This document shows positions 47,889-58,539 of a stretch of 64,000 bases of DNA, piece by piece; position 1 is the first letter of the stretch, and each line of letters starts with the position of its first letter. Source of the DNA: Primulina eburnea (Eukaryota > Streptophyta > Magnoliopsida > Lamiales > Gesneriaceae). Below the pieces are notes generated by a model. That model saw nothing but the letters and a program-made list of their open reading frames with translations, was not told the origin of the DNA and searched no databases. The stretch is from the NCBI RefSeq assembly GCF_022965805.1, contig NC_133114.1, positions 5,848,261 through 5,912,260 on the forward strand, in the 5' to 3' direction. The translations under genes were made by a program, and so were the position numbers.

Positions 47889-49273
47889 ACTATTATGTGA
47901 CTATTATCTCATACTCCTACGCCAACGGTTCTTCTTTTTCTTTTTTTCAAATTTTATGTGACTATTATCTCATACGCCTAAGAAGACCAATGATACCTTA
48001 TGAAACCGGGAAAATAAATGAAATGATCCTATAAATTTGTCGATTTTGTGATTTTTTTGCTGGTATTCGAATTTGGTTTTGATTCTATAAATTAGATTAT
48101 GTTTTGGTTTTTGGTATTTTCTGCCAGAATGCTGATGTGATATCGAAAATTGCTTATATCGTACTGGGAAATGCTAACATTATGGTGAGACGTTCAACAT
48201 TCTATTAAAAAAAAGGACCAAAAGCCAAACTCGAATTTTAATACTTACTAAATAAAAAAAATAAAAAAAAACTTAGAGAACGATTTGACTATTTTCCATA
48301 AAAAAAAAACCCAACTAAAGCTACCGCTTACCAGTGCTGGAAAACTTTCTCAACTCTACGCATTTTTTTCTTTCTAAATTTATAAATCGAAATTCAAGGC
48401 TGAGTTAACTACAAAATCAATTAATATTTTTTTTTTCAAATAACAAAGAAAAAATTATATGTATTTTTATATATGTTCAATTTATAGAATTTCCCATCCT
48501 CGTAACATAATAATATGACCTCTAACATTATAAAAGGGCATGCTTATGCATAGATAGGTGTATTTCTTTAAATTTGATCGAGTCATCAGATATTAAAACT
48601 ATTTATTACTTGAAAATTAAATTACAACAATTACGAATTTTCACTATGTGAAAAATGACATTTTACTTCGCCAGGCGTTACTTCGGCAAAAATAAATTAC
48701 GAAGTAATATATTACCAATAACTTCATTAATAACACAAGCGAAGTAAAATAATATATTTTACTTCGGATGTTTAAAAACACGGGCTTCACTGTATTTTTT
48801 TTATATATTTTACTTCGGCATATCAATTTTGATGAAGTAAAAAATAATGAAAATACGTCTTAATGAAGTAAAAAGATTAAAACATGCGACGGGTTTTTTA
48901 AACCGTCGCCAAATTTTAAATCGGCGACGGTTTAATTTAACCCGTCGCTAATTATAGCGACAGTCAAATAAAACCGTCGCATATTTAAAACTAGCGACTG
49001 TTTTTTAGAAACTGTCGCTATATTTAGCGACGGTTGTCATATGACCGTCGCTAAAAGTAGCGACAAGTTAAAGTCAACCGTCGCCGATTAAAAATTTGGC
49101 GACGTTTAAAAGAACACCGTCGCCATTTTCAAAAAAATTCCACCCCGCATATATTTCCCTCCATTTTAACCGTCGCCGATTTAAAATGTTGCGACGGTGT
49201 TTACTAAAACCGTCGCCATTTTCAAAAAAATTCAATCCCGCCTATTTTCCCTCTATTTTCTTCCACTACTCTC

Positions 49274-49281
49274 TATAAATA
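49274..49281 (+). promoter_or_regulatory. TATA-like box in the CACTA core
   Basis: TATAAATA in CTCTATAAATACATA, followed by a C/T-rich leader-like stretch. It may be the remnant promoter of the lost transposase gene. No gene follows it. Confidence 0.35.
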
Positions 49282-49343
49282 CATACAAATTCTCTCCAAT
49301 TTCTTCCACTTCACTTCACAACAATTAAAATTTTTTCTCACTT

Positions 49344-49560
49344 ACACAATTTTACAAATTCACAACACTTAAAATTTTTATCACTTACACGATTTTACAA
49401 TTTCACAACACTTAAAATTTTTATTTCTTACACGATTTTACCACTTTACAATACTTAAAATTTTTATCTCTTACACGATTGTACCAATTCATAACACAGA
49501 TTTATTAAATTTTTTATATTTTACCGCACCAATTCATAACACAGATTTATTAAATTTTTT
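49344..49560. repeat. Tandem repeats in the CACTA core
   Basis: Three to four units of about 43 bp containing ACACGATTTTAC and CAACACTTAAAATTTTTAT, then two units of about 47 bp containing CCAATTCATAACACAG. They are noncoding. Confidence 0.75.
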
Positions 49561-50186
49561 TTATTTTACCTAACATATTAGCGACGGAACTCATATGGAC
49601 CCTGTCGCTAAGTAGCGACGGTTTTTGATATAAATTCCGTCGCACACTAGCGACGGTATTGAACATGACTTCCGTCGCAAAATAGCGACGGTTTTTAACA
49701 TGAATTCCGTCGCTAAATAATAATTAAGAGGAAGTTATATAATATACTACTTCATTATTCACTATAATCGATGAAGTAAAACACATTTATTACTTCGACA
49801 CCGGTCCAATTCTGGACCGGTTTTCCTCCCAAAACCGGCCAAAAGACTTCGGTATTTTCAATACTACAACTTCGGGTATTATGCGAAGTAAAAGGTACAT
49901 CTATTACTTCACGTCCATATACTTCGGCACTTAAGTACCCTATTACTTCAGATATTATCTGAAGTAAAAAGTGATTTTTGGCATAGTGTTTTTAACCTTT
50001 TCTATAAAAAACTATATAAAATGAGGGGTTAAATGTATTTATACAAATTAAGTAGTTAAACTATATAAATTAAATCGTTCAAGTTGATTCTAGGAAGCAA
50101 TATCAATTTAATATAATGATAAATAAAAAAATGTAAACTTATAAGTATTTCAAAATTGTGATTGCACCAATATCAAGTTGAGTGAA

Positions 50187-50360
50187 TCTCATGTGAGACC
50201 GTCTCACGGATCCTAATCTGTGAGACGGCTCAACCCTACCAATATTCACGATAAAAAGTCATACTCTTAATATAAAAAGTAATACTTTTTCATAGATTAT
50301 CCAAATAAAAATCCGTCTCACAAAATACGACCCGTGAGACCGTCTCACACAAGTTTTTGC
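50187..50360. mobile_element. MITE-like element, copy in flank 2
   Basis: Same element as 34212-34386 with GTGAGACCGTCTCAC near both ends; present in both paralogous flanks. Confidence 0.6.
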
Positions 50361-50581
50361 CTATCAAGTTAGGCTCGCGATTGATACTTTCATGGGAATG
50401 GGTATTAAAAATTATCCAAATAAAAAAAAGTTTTTTAAGGATATAGTGATAAGATAAATTAGCTATTTTGGAGGTAAAATATTAATATATTCTTATGATT
50501 AATATATAAAACTTAGATTTTTGTCCAATTGAGGGGACACATTAATTACATCCATATGCTTCCTCTTCCTCTCTAGGTATT

Positions 50582-50765
50582 TGTTAAAGTTGTGTTTCAT
50601 TTTACAATAAGTGCATTTTGATATAACGTTTTTATCCTTACTTATAAATAGAACATTTGACAGTTGTATTTGCTAACGGAACAATAATAGAACTTGAGAG
50701 GTGATATTCTCCTTTGGAGAGCAACTCTTCATTGCGGTTTCGTTCTTCCTTTTACAAATTCAACA
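50582..50765 (+). repeat. 5' LTR of copia C (184 bp)
   Basis: TGTTAAAGTTG to AATTCAACA, immediately followed by a PBS. The short LTR is typical of the Ale/Retrofit lineage. A TATAAATA lies at 50643-50650. The uninterrupted target GTATT is preserved at 34601-34605 in the paralogous flank. Confidence 0.85.
50643..50650 (+). promoter_or_regulatory. TATA box in copia C LTR
   Basis: TATAAATA in the middle of the short LTR, about 240 bp before the gag ATG; the expected place for the element's promoter. Confidence 0.55.
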
Positions 50766-50778
50766 TGGTATCAGAGCC
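50766..50778 (+). other. Primer-binding site of copia C
   Basis: TGGTATCAGAGCC directly abuts the LTR end; initiator-Met tRNA type. Confidence 0.9.
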
Positions 50779-50882
50779 TAATGCTCTTGGATTCGATTTC
50801 TTGCTGCTTAATCGTAATTGATTGCAGATCCTTCAATTTCTCCTTTCTTCGCTGTAGCTACAAAATTCTATTTGTGATTGCG

Positions 50883-53725
50883 ATGGCCTCTGCTACGATC
50901 GATGTTCAGGATCCACTATATATCAACCCGTCCGATACGCCAGGGCTCAATTTGATAAATGAACAGCTGATCGGTACTGAGAATTATGGAATCTGGAGTC
51001 GTGCAATGTTAATTGCTTTGCGAGCCAAGAATAAACTTGCATTTATCGATGGAAGCTGTACAAGGCTAGATTCTGATCCAGATAAGGTGTTACAATGGGA
51101 GAGATGTAATGCTATTGTTTTGTCATGGATTATGAATGCTGTCTTGAAGGAGATTTTCTGTGGAATTGTATATTCAACTGACGCCGATGTGGTTTGGAAT
51201 GATTTGCGTGAACGATTCAACAAAGTGAATGGCTCAAGGATCTTCGCACTTCATCGAGAAATAGGTTGCCATGTTCAAGGTAACAATTCGATTTCAGTAT
51301 ATTACTCAAAGCTTAGACAATTGTGGGATGAATACGGATCTCTGGTCACATTACCTGCGTGCTCATGTGAATCTTCGAGGAAATATGTATAATTTGATCA
51401 ACAGCACAAGCTGCTTCAGTTCCTCATGGGACTCAATGAAAGCTTTGTTCATATTCGAAGTCACATTTTAATGATGAACCCCTTACCTACGGTCAATAAT
51501 GCATTTGTCATCATCTCCCAAGAAGAATCACATCGAAGCTTGTTAAGTGCTGTACCTCAACAACTGGAATCTGCTGCATTTTTTTCTGCTCAAAGTAAGA
51601 AGAAAAATGATGTTAGTTGTGAGCATTGCAAATTGATTGGTCATAGCAAAGAAAATTGTTTCCGGTTGGTAGGATATCCCCCTGGACAAAGATTCTATAA
51701 AGGACAATGGAAAGGTGATGGTCAAAAAGGTGATGGTCAAAGATTTAATAGGGAAGGAGATTTCAGAGGTAGACCTATGGGCAGAGCTAATGTATCTGTG
51801 GTTCCTCCTGGAGAGGCTGAACAATCTATGCCATCAAACACCGCTGGTTCTACCTTCACTCCTGAACAGTATGCTGCAATTCTAAAGCTTCTTGCCAAGG
51901 ATCAACCAGATACTGCAACTCACAACTCTGCTTTCTCTGCGAACATGGCAGATAACAATCAAACCTGTTCTCATATTGACACCGAGTGGATACTTGACAC
52001 CGGTGCTAATGATCACATGGTTGGGGGTAATGGATTACTTGGAAACTTTAAGTCCTGTGCACATGCCACGGGATCAATCACATTGCCTAATGGTAGTACC
52101 ACCAAACTTACCAGTTTAGGAACCATGTATATCAACAAAGCCATCACCCTATCAAATGTACTCCTTGTTCCAGAATTTCATCACAATCTACTGTCCATCT
52201 CTAAATTCACCAAAGAACATCATTGTTTTGTCACTTTCTACCCCTGTTTTTGTGTGTTTCAGGACCTATCCAGTGGGAAGATAATGGGGATTGGTAAAGA
52301 GAGGCATGGCTTATACTACCTCGAGAGTTCCAGCTTACAACCCAGCAGCGTACCAAAAACTTCTTCATATCCAGTTTTTACATTTCCTTTCAATAAGTCG
52401 TCACTTTCTGCTGTAAATAATACACCATATGCGTCTGTATCACAAGAAACTCTTTGGCATCAACGACTTGGTCACATTTCTTTGTCTCGAATGAAAATGT
52501 TACCTTTCTTACCTGCTACTTTTGAGTTGTCTCATTGCTCCATTTGTCCTTTATCTAAGCAAACTCGTATGAGTTTTCCAGAAAAGAGATCATGTAATAC
52601 CAAGATGGCTTTTCTGTTACTTCATATGGATGTATGGGGCCCTTTTAATACACCTACTTATAATGGGGAGCGTTTTTTTCTTACAATTGTTGATGATTTT
52701 ACCCGTGCCACTTGGGTCTACCTTATGCATTCAAAATTAGATGTCCTTCCTTTACTTAAAAGATTCTTGCCCTTCATTAAGACTCAATTTTTGGCCACTG
52801 TTAAAATCATCCGATCTGATAATGCTATGGAATTCTTTCAGCAGGAATGCACTGCACTTTTCCATACCTTGGGTATAATGCATCAAAGCTCTTGTCCTTA
52901 TACTCCCCAACAAAATGGTTTAGTGGAGCGTAAACATAGACATATCCTAAATGTTGCTCGTTCCTTGATGTTTCAAGCCTCTTTTCCAACTCTTTATTGG
53001 GGTTATTGTGTGCTTGCTTCAGTTTACATCATCAATCGAACACCAACCCCCCTTTTATCAAATAAGACACCCTATGAAGCCTTGTTTGGTTCTTCGCCTT
53101 CTTATTTCTAATTACGGGTTTTGGGTTGCTTGTGTTATGTCTCTACTTTGCCCAAGAAAGATAAGTTTGCCCCTCGAGCGAGTGCTTGTGTCTTCCTTGG
53201 CTATCCAAGTAACCAAAAAGGATACATGGTTCAAGATCTCACCACTAAACGAATTTTCATTTCCAGAGATATTTCTTTCCATGAATCTATTTTTCCCTTT
53301 TCCAAAGTTAACACGACTGAGCCCATTTTTCCCAACATGGTTGTGCCCATTCTTCATCCTGACTCAATCCCAGCTTCCTCCTCACCACATCCTCCTTCTC
53401 CTGCTTTTGTCCCACGTCCCATTCGACACTCCACTCGTATTTGCAAACCACCAATTTGGTCCCATGATTACATTTGTTCTAACTCACAGTACTTTTCCTC
53501 AAATATTCATTCTATCTCCAATTATGTTCAGTACACTGGTTTATCTCCTACATATAAGGCTTTCCTTTCCTCCTTCTCAGCCATAAAAGAACCATCCACC
53601 TACCATGAGGCAATTCTTGATTCCCGTTGGAAAACTGCCATGGACCTCGAGTTACAGGCTTTAGAGAGTAATCACACATGGGAGACTGTAGACCTCCCTC
53701 CCGGGAAACTGCCTATTGATAATAA
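50883..53725 (+). pseudogene. Copia C gag-pol, first part (gag to start of RT)
   Basis: One frame from ATG 50883. Gag is of the type seen in Ale/Retrofit elements (LIGTENYGIWSRAM near 50970) with zinc knuckle CEHCKLIGHSKENC near 51620-51660. The protease has WILDTGANDHM near 51988. GAG-pre-integrase has LWHQRLGHIS near 52455. The integrase core has LLHMDVWGPF near 52620, IVDDFTRATW near 52690, RSDNAMEFF near 52813 and the catalytic-glutamate region QQNGLVERKHRH near 52915. The frame has two stops (TAA at 51390 and TAA at 53109) and no frameshift. It then enters RT and is cut at 53725 by copia B. The same frame resumes at 63078-63080. Confidence 0.92.
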
Positions 53726-55876
53726 TGTTAGAGTAGGTGCCCGTCGAGCCAAGTGTTGGCCGAGTGTTCACAATGAAACTCTATGAATAAGCAGTCTTTA
53801 TTTTAATAATATTTGAAATTATTACTTTGGCAAATCTTTATCTGTATACCCATGCTAGCTGCATAGATAAAGCCCTTGAATATACAAATAGTAGAAAGAA
53901 TATGAGATGCTCATATGATGAGTATCATGAAACTCATATTTGTAATACTGTATATTCTAAACGGTTCCTAGTCGATTCAGCTGCCACTAAGAAGGATATA
54001 GGCCGCTCGAGTTAGAGACTAGTATCTGCGATGTGAGTACCATGTTTCATTGGTAGGGGACATTGTGATGTCCGAACATGCAGATAGGTGCTCCTTGTAG
54101 AGTGCACTGAACAACCCTCCATAAAAGGACTTTCCAAGTGGTTCTCACTTATCGAGTGGAAAAGTCCTGGTTTATGGTTGTACAGAATTAGTCCTTATGA
54201 CCCGGGACAACATTGAGACTCTATGTGCTAGAATTACACTTTGACTTGTTTACCGACTCTCATGGGGTCATCAGGTGGCAAGGTTGGGTGTTCTGTCGAA
54301 ACACATAGGAGTCGATGCATTGTAGTCGGGGATTCACCGCTTACCTTCGGGTATGGATATCCTATGTGTTATCATGTGTATGTAGATCGAAATCTCTGGC
54401 CAGAGTATGGTTGTAATTATGAAAGGTGTTTCATAGATTACACCATCGATGCAACTACGACATGACACATAGTATCGATTCATTGACAACTCTCGATAAA
54501 CCAATGGTTGTCGAATCGATCGGGATATATGAGTTGAAGGGACCGTACTGTACGCTAACCATAATTGAATGGTTCTTGCAGGCACTATCATGTGATACCT
54601 AGGGAATCACGTAAGCGATGCTGCTAGGCGTTTAACGTGATTGGTTGGGTACTATCAGACTTGAGTTCTGACGTTCTTACTATCAAGGAGTTGATAAGTA
54701 AGAATGGAGCAATTGGGGTATGCTCGAATAAGGACATGTTTAGTCCGAATCACATGGAGATGTGAACCCACGGCTAGTTGTATCAATGAACCATTGAGGG
54801 CCACACAAGTACTAGCTTTGTAAATCCCGATGAGAAGTAAAAATAGTTCAATGTGTTGAACGGCTTATAAAGGAGTTTATAAGCGTAAGGAAAATTAGAA
54901 GTATGACTTCTATAAAGGAGAAAATAGTTCAAAGTGTTGAACGTCTTATAAATGTGTTTATAAGTGTAAAGAAAAATAGAAGTATGACTTCTATGAGAGA
55001 AATATAAATTTTAATTTATGGAAGTGTTCCTAGAATTAAAATTTGGCCAAGTGACTAATGTTTTTGAAAATTGTGATTTTCATAAACATTATTATGGACT
55101 AAATTAAATTAATTCAAGTGTTGAATTAATTAAACACTAGTGGGCCTAGTAGAGCCCAAATAATTAAATTAATTCAAGTGTTGGATTAATTAAATAATAT
55201 TGAGTCTTGTAGAGCTCAATTAAAATAATTATTTAAACTAGTGGGACTTGGGTAAATTCAAGTAATGTTTAATTAGTCTCAAATATGTTTGAGATAATTA
55301 AATTTAGTCCAAAGTTTTTAATTTGATTAAAAACTATATTGTATGCATGCATGGGAGGTGAAGAGTTGGGGAATACTTTTGATTAAAATAATGGTTGGCA
55401 TGCAACTTTTTGTATCAACTTTTTGCAACCCCAAGAGAACTCTTCCCTCCTCCATTCCAAGCATGAGTTGGCCGAAAATTTGAACCCTTATTCTCTCCCA
55501 TTTTTCTCCATTTTTGTGTTCTTCAATTTGTTGAAGAAAACACACTTCTCTTTGAAAAATCCTCAAATATTTCTAGTGCAATATTTGAGGGGATCTACCT
55601 AGTTAGTGGTGGGCCTAATTTGAAGAAAAGATTCAAGGATTTGGAGGAGGAGCTTGTAGATTCATCTTCCATTCAAGAGCTTTGTTGTTCAACAACAAAG
55701 TTGGAGCCACAATCAACTTTTTAAAGTTGATAGGTACATTTCTTTAACATCCTATGTATGTTTTTGAGATTTTTGTAAATATTGCACAACTTCTTTTGGT
55801 GGCCGAAATTTTCCCTTAAAAATTTGATTTTTATGCTTCCGTTGCGTTTCCGGCCACCGTAACCGGTCCGCTTTCA
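53726..55876 (+). repeat. Copia B 5' LTR
   Basis: TGTTAGAGTAGG to CGCTTTCA, 2,151 bp. It includes an approximately 80-bp tandem duplication at about 54839-54998 (AAAATAGTTCAA...GACTTCTAT) and short TTCAA-TTGAA palindromes near 55094-55200. Confidence 0.95.
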
Positions 55877-55878
55877 AG

Positions 55879-55890
55879 TGGTATCCGAGC
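55879..55890 (+). other. Primer-binding site of copia B
   Basis: TGGTATCCGAGC, two bases after the LTR. It has one mismatch (C for A) to the usual TGGTATCAGAGC initiator-Met site. Confidence 0.75.
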
Positions 55891-57675
55891 TTAGGTTACG
55901 GATTTTGTGTAATATTTACGTAATATTATGTTGAGAACGATTTCTAACCGCTTGAGAAATTTTTGGTGCAAGGATTTGAGAAGGCCGAATTTTTGGTAGA
56001 AAAACAAAAAAAAAAAAAATGTTTTTTCGGGCTGCCCGAGGGGCTGCCCGAAAATTTCGGGCAGCATGGGGCAGCCCGAGGGGCTGCCCGAAAGTTGCTG
56101 TTTTTAAATAAAAAAAAAAAATTTTTTTGTTGCCGGAATCCGGCGACGGCGATGACGACTAGGGTTTCCAAAAGTGTTTTGGATTATCAAAGTGTCATGG
56201 GCCTTGAGTTGTTGGGCCATTGGATGGCTAACATGTTTGTGAATTTTAAATGGGCCGAAAATATTTTTGGTGAAAAATGATTTTTGGGCCCTTAAGTTTA
56301 AAATTACAAAAGTTGCAAATATTTTCTCATGAAATAAATAATTTAAGTTGGACTTTAATTATTTATAGTAAATGGTGATTTACAAGAAATTCGGTTATAA
56401 ATAAATTAATTGGAAAGTAGACAAAGGTGTTTGTATACTTTGTTAATTTAGTTTATAATCGTGGCGGTTAGTGATTGGATCAAGATATATAATATTGGAT
56501 CAATTAATTATAGTGATAATTAATTGATGGTGTATGATATGTGATATTATGCATGAAGGATGATCAAAAGCCCAAGCCCAATTTGCTAGGTGTATGCTAG
56601 GATATTTGTGTTGTATGATTGTAATAATTATCAATTTATCAAGTGGGCTTGGTTTATGGCCCGTTCCCACCCCATGAGATGTATCCCTATGTGCCATGGA
56701 TATTTATTTGTAAATATTAGAATAGGGGAAGATCAAGATTGGAAGATGGTGGCCTTGGTGATTATGAAGATCGAAGACATGTAATATTGGATGCTAATGT
56801 AATAGTATAGTTGCATTGCATCCCGTGCATTTACCCTAGGATTGGACCTAGGCCCGTGTTTGGCTCACACGGGCCATTAGTACTTGGGGCGATTGATCAT
56901 CCTTGTATTGTTTACTGTTTATAATATATGCATGATATGTTATAAATAATGAGTATGTGCGTTATTATTATGATAATAACAAAGTTGCATGAATCCGGCA
57001 AACATACGATCAAACATGGCGAGCTTTTAAAATAAAATTAATAATGAGACCTTTCAAAATTAAAAAACCCTCATTTTGAATAAGATTCAAAATTAATATC
57101 AAGCCCGAAAAGGGGAATTATAAATTTGTTTATAATTTCCTTGTCTTCCATCGACAATGGGTGCATGATGAACGCTACCCGTACTCGGGGCTCGGCTCAT
57201 ATTATTGGGGGGGCCCTGGGTGCCGGAAAGCTGTGACATCCATTGACATGGTGATGTGAACTACGTGGAACTCCCATGATTTCGGCTCATATTATTGAGG
57301 GAACTCATGGCGACCGTCCATTAAGGTTCAACATCGATGGGTAAGGCTTGACACGTGAAGATGAACGACGTCATATTATTGGGTCCTAATCAAACGTGAG
57401 ACAAAAGTTTACGTTAAGGGTTGCATTGTGATGCAATTGGAAACTACCTTTTAGGAATTGTGATTGGCTGATATTATTCGGGATCATAATTCGCTAATTG
57501 GACCTTACGTACCTACTGAGGAAAGGAGTTTCCCGTTTTCACTAGAGGGTAGTGAAAGATGTCAAAACAGTGGGAGTAAATATTTATAAAGTTAAAGTCC
57601 ATACTTTATATCTTACCAAATATTTAAAATAGTCATCAACATTTATCTGTTTTTACTTTTCAGTACAAATCGACA
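55891..57675 (+). other. Copia B 5' leader
   Basis: About 1.8 kb of untranslated sequence before gag. It has a GC-rich hairpin cluster at 56028-56093 between A/T runs. It also has ATATTATTGGG-type motifs near 57199, 57290, 57373 and 57469, matching the copia A leader in order and spacing. Confidence 0.8.
56028..56093 (+). other. Hairpin cluster in copia B leader
   Basis: CGGGCTGCCCG and CGGGCAGC/GCTGCCCG repeat five to six times in about 66 bp. They are flanked by a poly-A run (about 56005-56019) and an A11T7-like run (about 56108-56127). Several self-complementary pairings are possible. Its place just after the PBS is where retroelements carry packaging or dimerisation structures; that function is inferred. 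Confidence 0.6.
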
Positions 57676-58536
57676 ATGTCTTCGATGTGCAATTCGATAT
57701 CTATAATACTCGACAAACACATATTAACTGGACCTAATTACCTCACTTGGCTAAGAAATTTGAAAATAGTCTTAAATTCGGAAAGGGTAACATATACACT
57801 AACTCAGTCGCCCCCTGTTGAGGCTCCGACTGACTGCAATCCTGAGGAATTGCAGGCTTACAAGGAATGGTGTGACCATGACTTGATAGCCAGGTGTTAT
57901 ATGCTGACTTCTATGAACGATGAGCTACAGAGGCGTTTTGAGGGTGCAAAGAGTGCTGCTGACATTCATTTGCATCTCAAAGAGCTCTTTGGAGAGCAAA
58001 CGCATCCTCTTAGGCATGCTACCGTCAAGGAGCTGATCACTTTGCGCATGCGAGATGGGACCTCGGTCCATGAGCATGGCCTAAAGGTGATCGGGCTCGT
58101 GGACAAGCTCGTTGGCATGGATCTGATCTTGCCTTCGGAGTTGACCACCGACGTGTTGCTGTTATCACTGCCTAGCTCATTTGATCCTTTTGTGGTGAAT
58201 TTCAACATGAACAAGATGGAACCGACCCTTGAGGAGTTGGTGAACATGCTTGTTACGTTTGAATCCACCATCAAGAAAGAGAAGTTGGTTCTTTATGTGG
58301 GTTCTTCATCTGGTACGAAGATTGATCCACATGGGAAGGGAAAGAAGAGTTCTTTCCAACGTCCCGAGAAGAACGTGCCCTTGTTGAGGCAATCTCCGAA
58401 CCCTGTTGAGGCAGCCAGACCAGTTAAGGCTGACAAGACTAATGATTTATGTCATCACTGCAAGAAGCCTGGACATTGGAGGCGTAATTGCAAAGAATAT
58501 CTTGCCCAGAAGTGTTCTGGAAACGGTATGTTCTAA
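57676..58536 (+). CDS. Copia B Gag (286 aa, intact)
   Basis: A complete Ty1/copia capsid/nucleocapsid gene. The capsid domain begins after ILDKHILTGPNYLTWLRNLK (residues about 11-30), continues through the central helices, and includes LLLSLPSSFDPFVVNF near residues 170-185. A lysine-rich linker leads to one zinc knuckle CHHCKKPGHWRRNC (about residues 260-273). The frame has no internal stops and ends just after the knuckle. It would form cytoplasmic particles that package element RNA. It is intact although the downstream pol is dead, so it may supply or use particles with enzymes provided in trans. The start is the first ATG after the leader (57676), and the homologous copia A gag is decayed. 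Confidence 0.88.
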   Translation: MSSMCNSISIILDKHILTGPNYLTWLRNLKIVLNSERVTYTLTQSPPVEAPTDCNPEELQAYKEWCDHDLIARCYMLTSMNDELQRRFEGAKSAADIHLHLKELFGEQTHPLRHATVKELITLRMRDGTSVHEHGLKVIGLVDKLVGMDLILPSELTTDVLLLSLPSSFDPFVVNFNMNKMEPTLEELVNMLVTFESTIKKEKLVLYVGSSSGTKIDPHGKGKKSSFQRPEKNVPLLRQSPNPVEAARPVKADKTNDLCHHCKKPGHWRRNCKEYLAQKCSGNGMF

Positions 58537-58539
58537 ATT

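Larger units (their letters stand above)
48642..49988. mobile_element. Non-autonomous CACTA element with clean empty site
   Basis: Terminal inverted repeats of about 28 bp start CACTATG at 48642 and end CATAGTG at 49988, with a TTT target duplication (48639-48641, 49989-49991). The paralogous flank near 34040 shows the uninterrupted site. The inside is layered. Outer zones (48650-48870 and 49730-49975) repeat TACTTCG/CGAAGTA words. Inner zones (48885-49210 and 49575-49720) repeat AGCGACGGT/ACCGTCGCT words. The core (49255-49560) is AT-rich with 43-bp tandem repeats. No transposase frame is present. Confidence 0.88.
47937..50581. repeat. Dirigent downstream flank, copy 2 of the segmental duplication
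   Basis: Paralogous to 33285-34605. It is interrupted by a 1,347-bp CACTA element and ends at GTATT (50577-50581), where copia C begins. The intact-gene side of this copy must lie beyond the 3' end of copia C, outside the window. Confidence 0.88.

Noticed and set aside
54241..54591. Open frames on both strands in the copia B LTR, repeated at 61411-61789
   Set aside because: Identical because the LTRs are identical; no family match and located in noncoding LTR.
55327..55566. 79-codon minus-strand frame, repeated at 62525-62764
   Set aside because: LTR sequence present in both copies; no domain.
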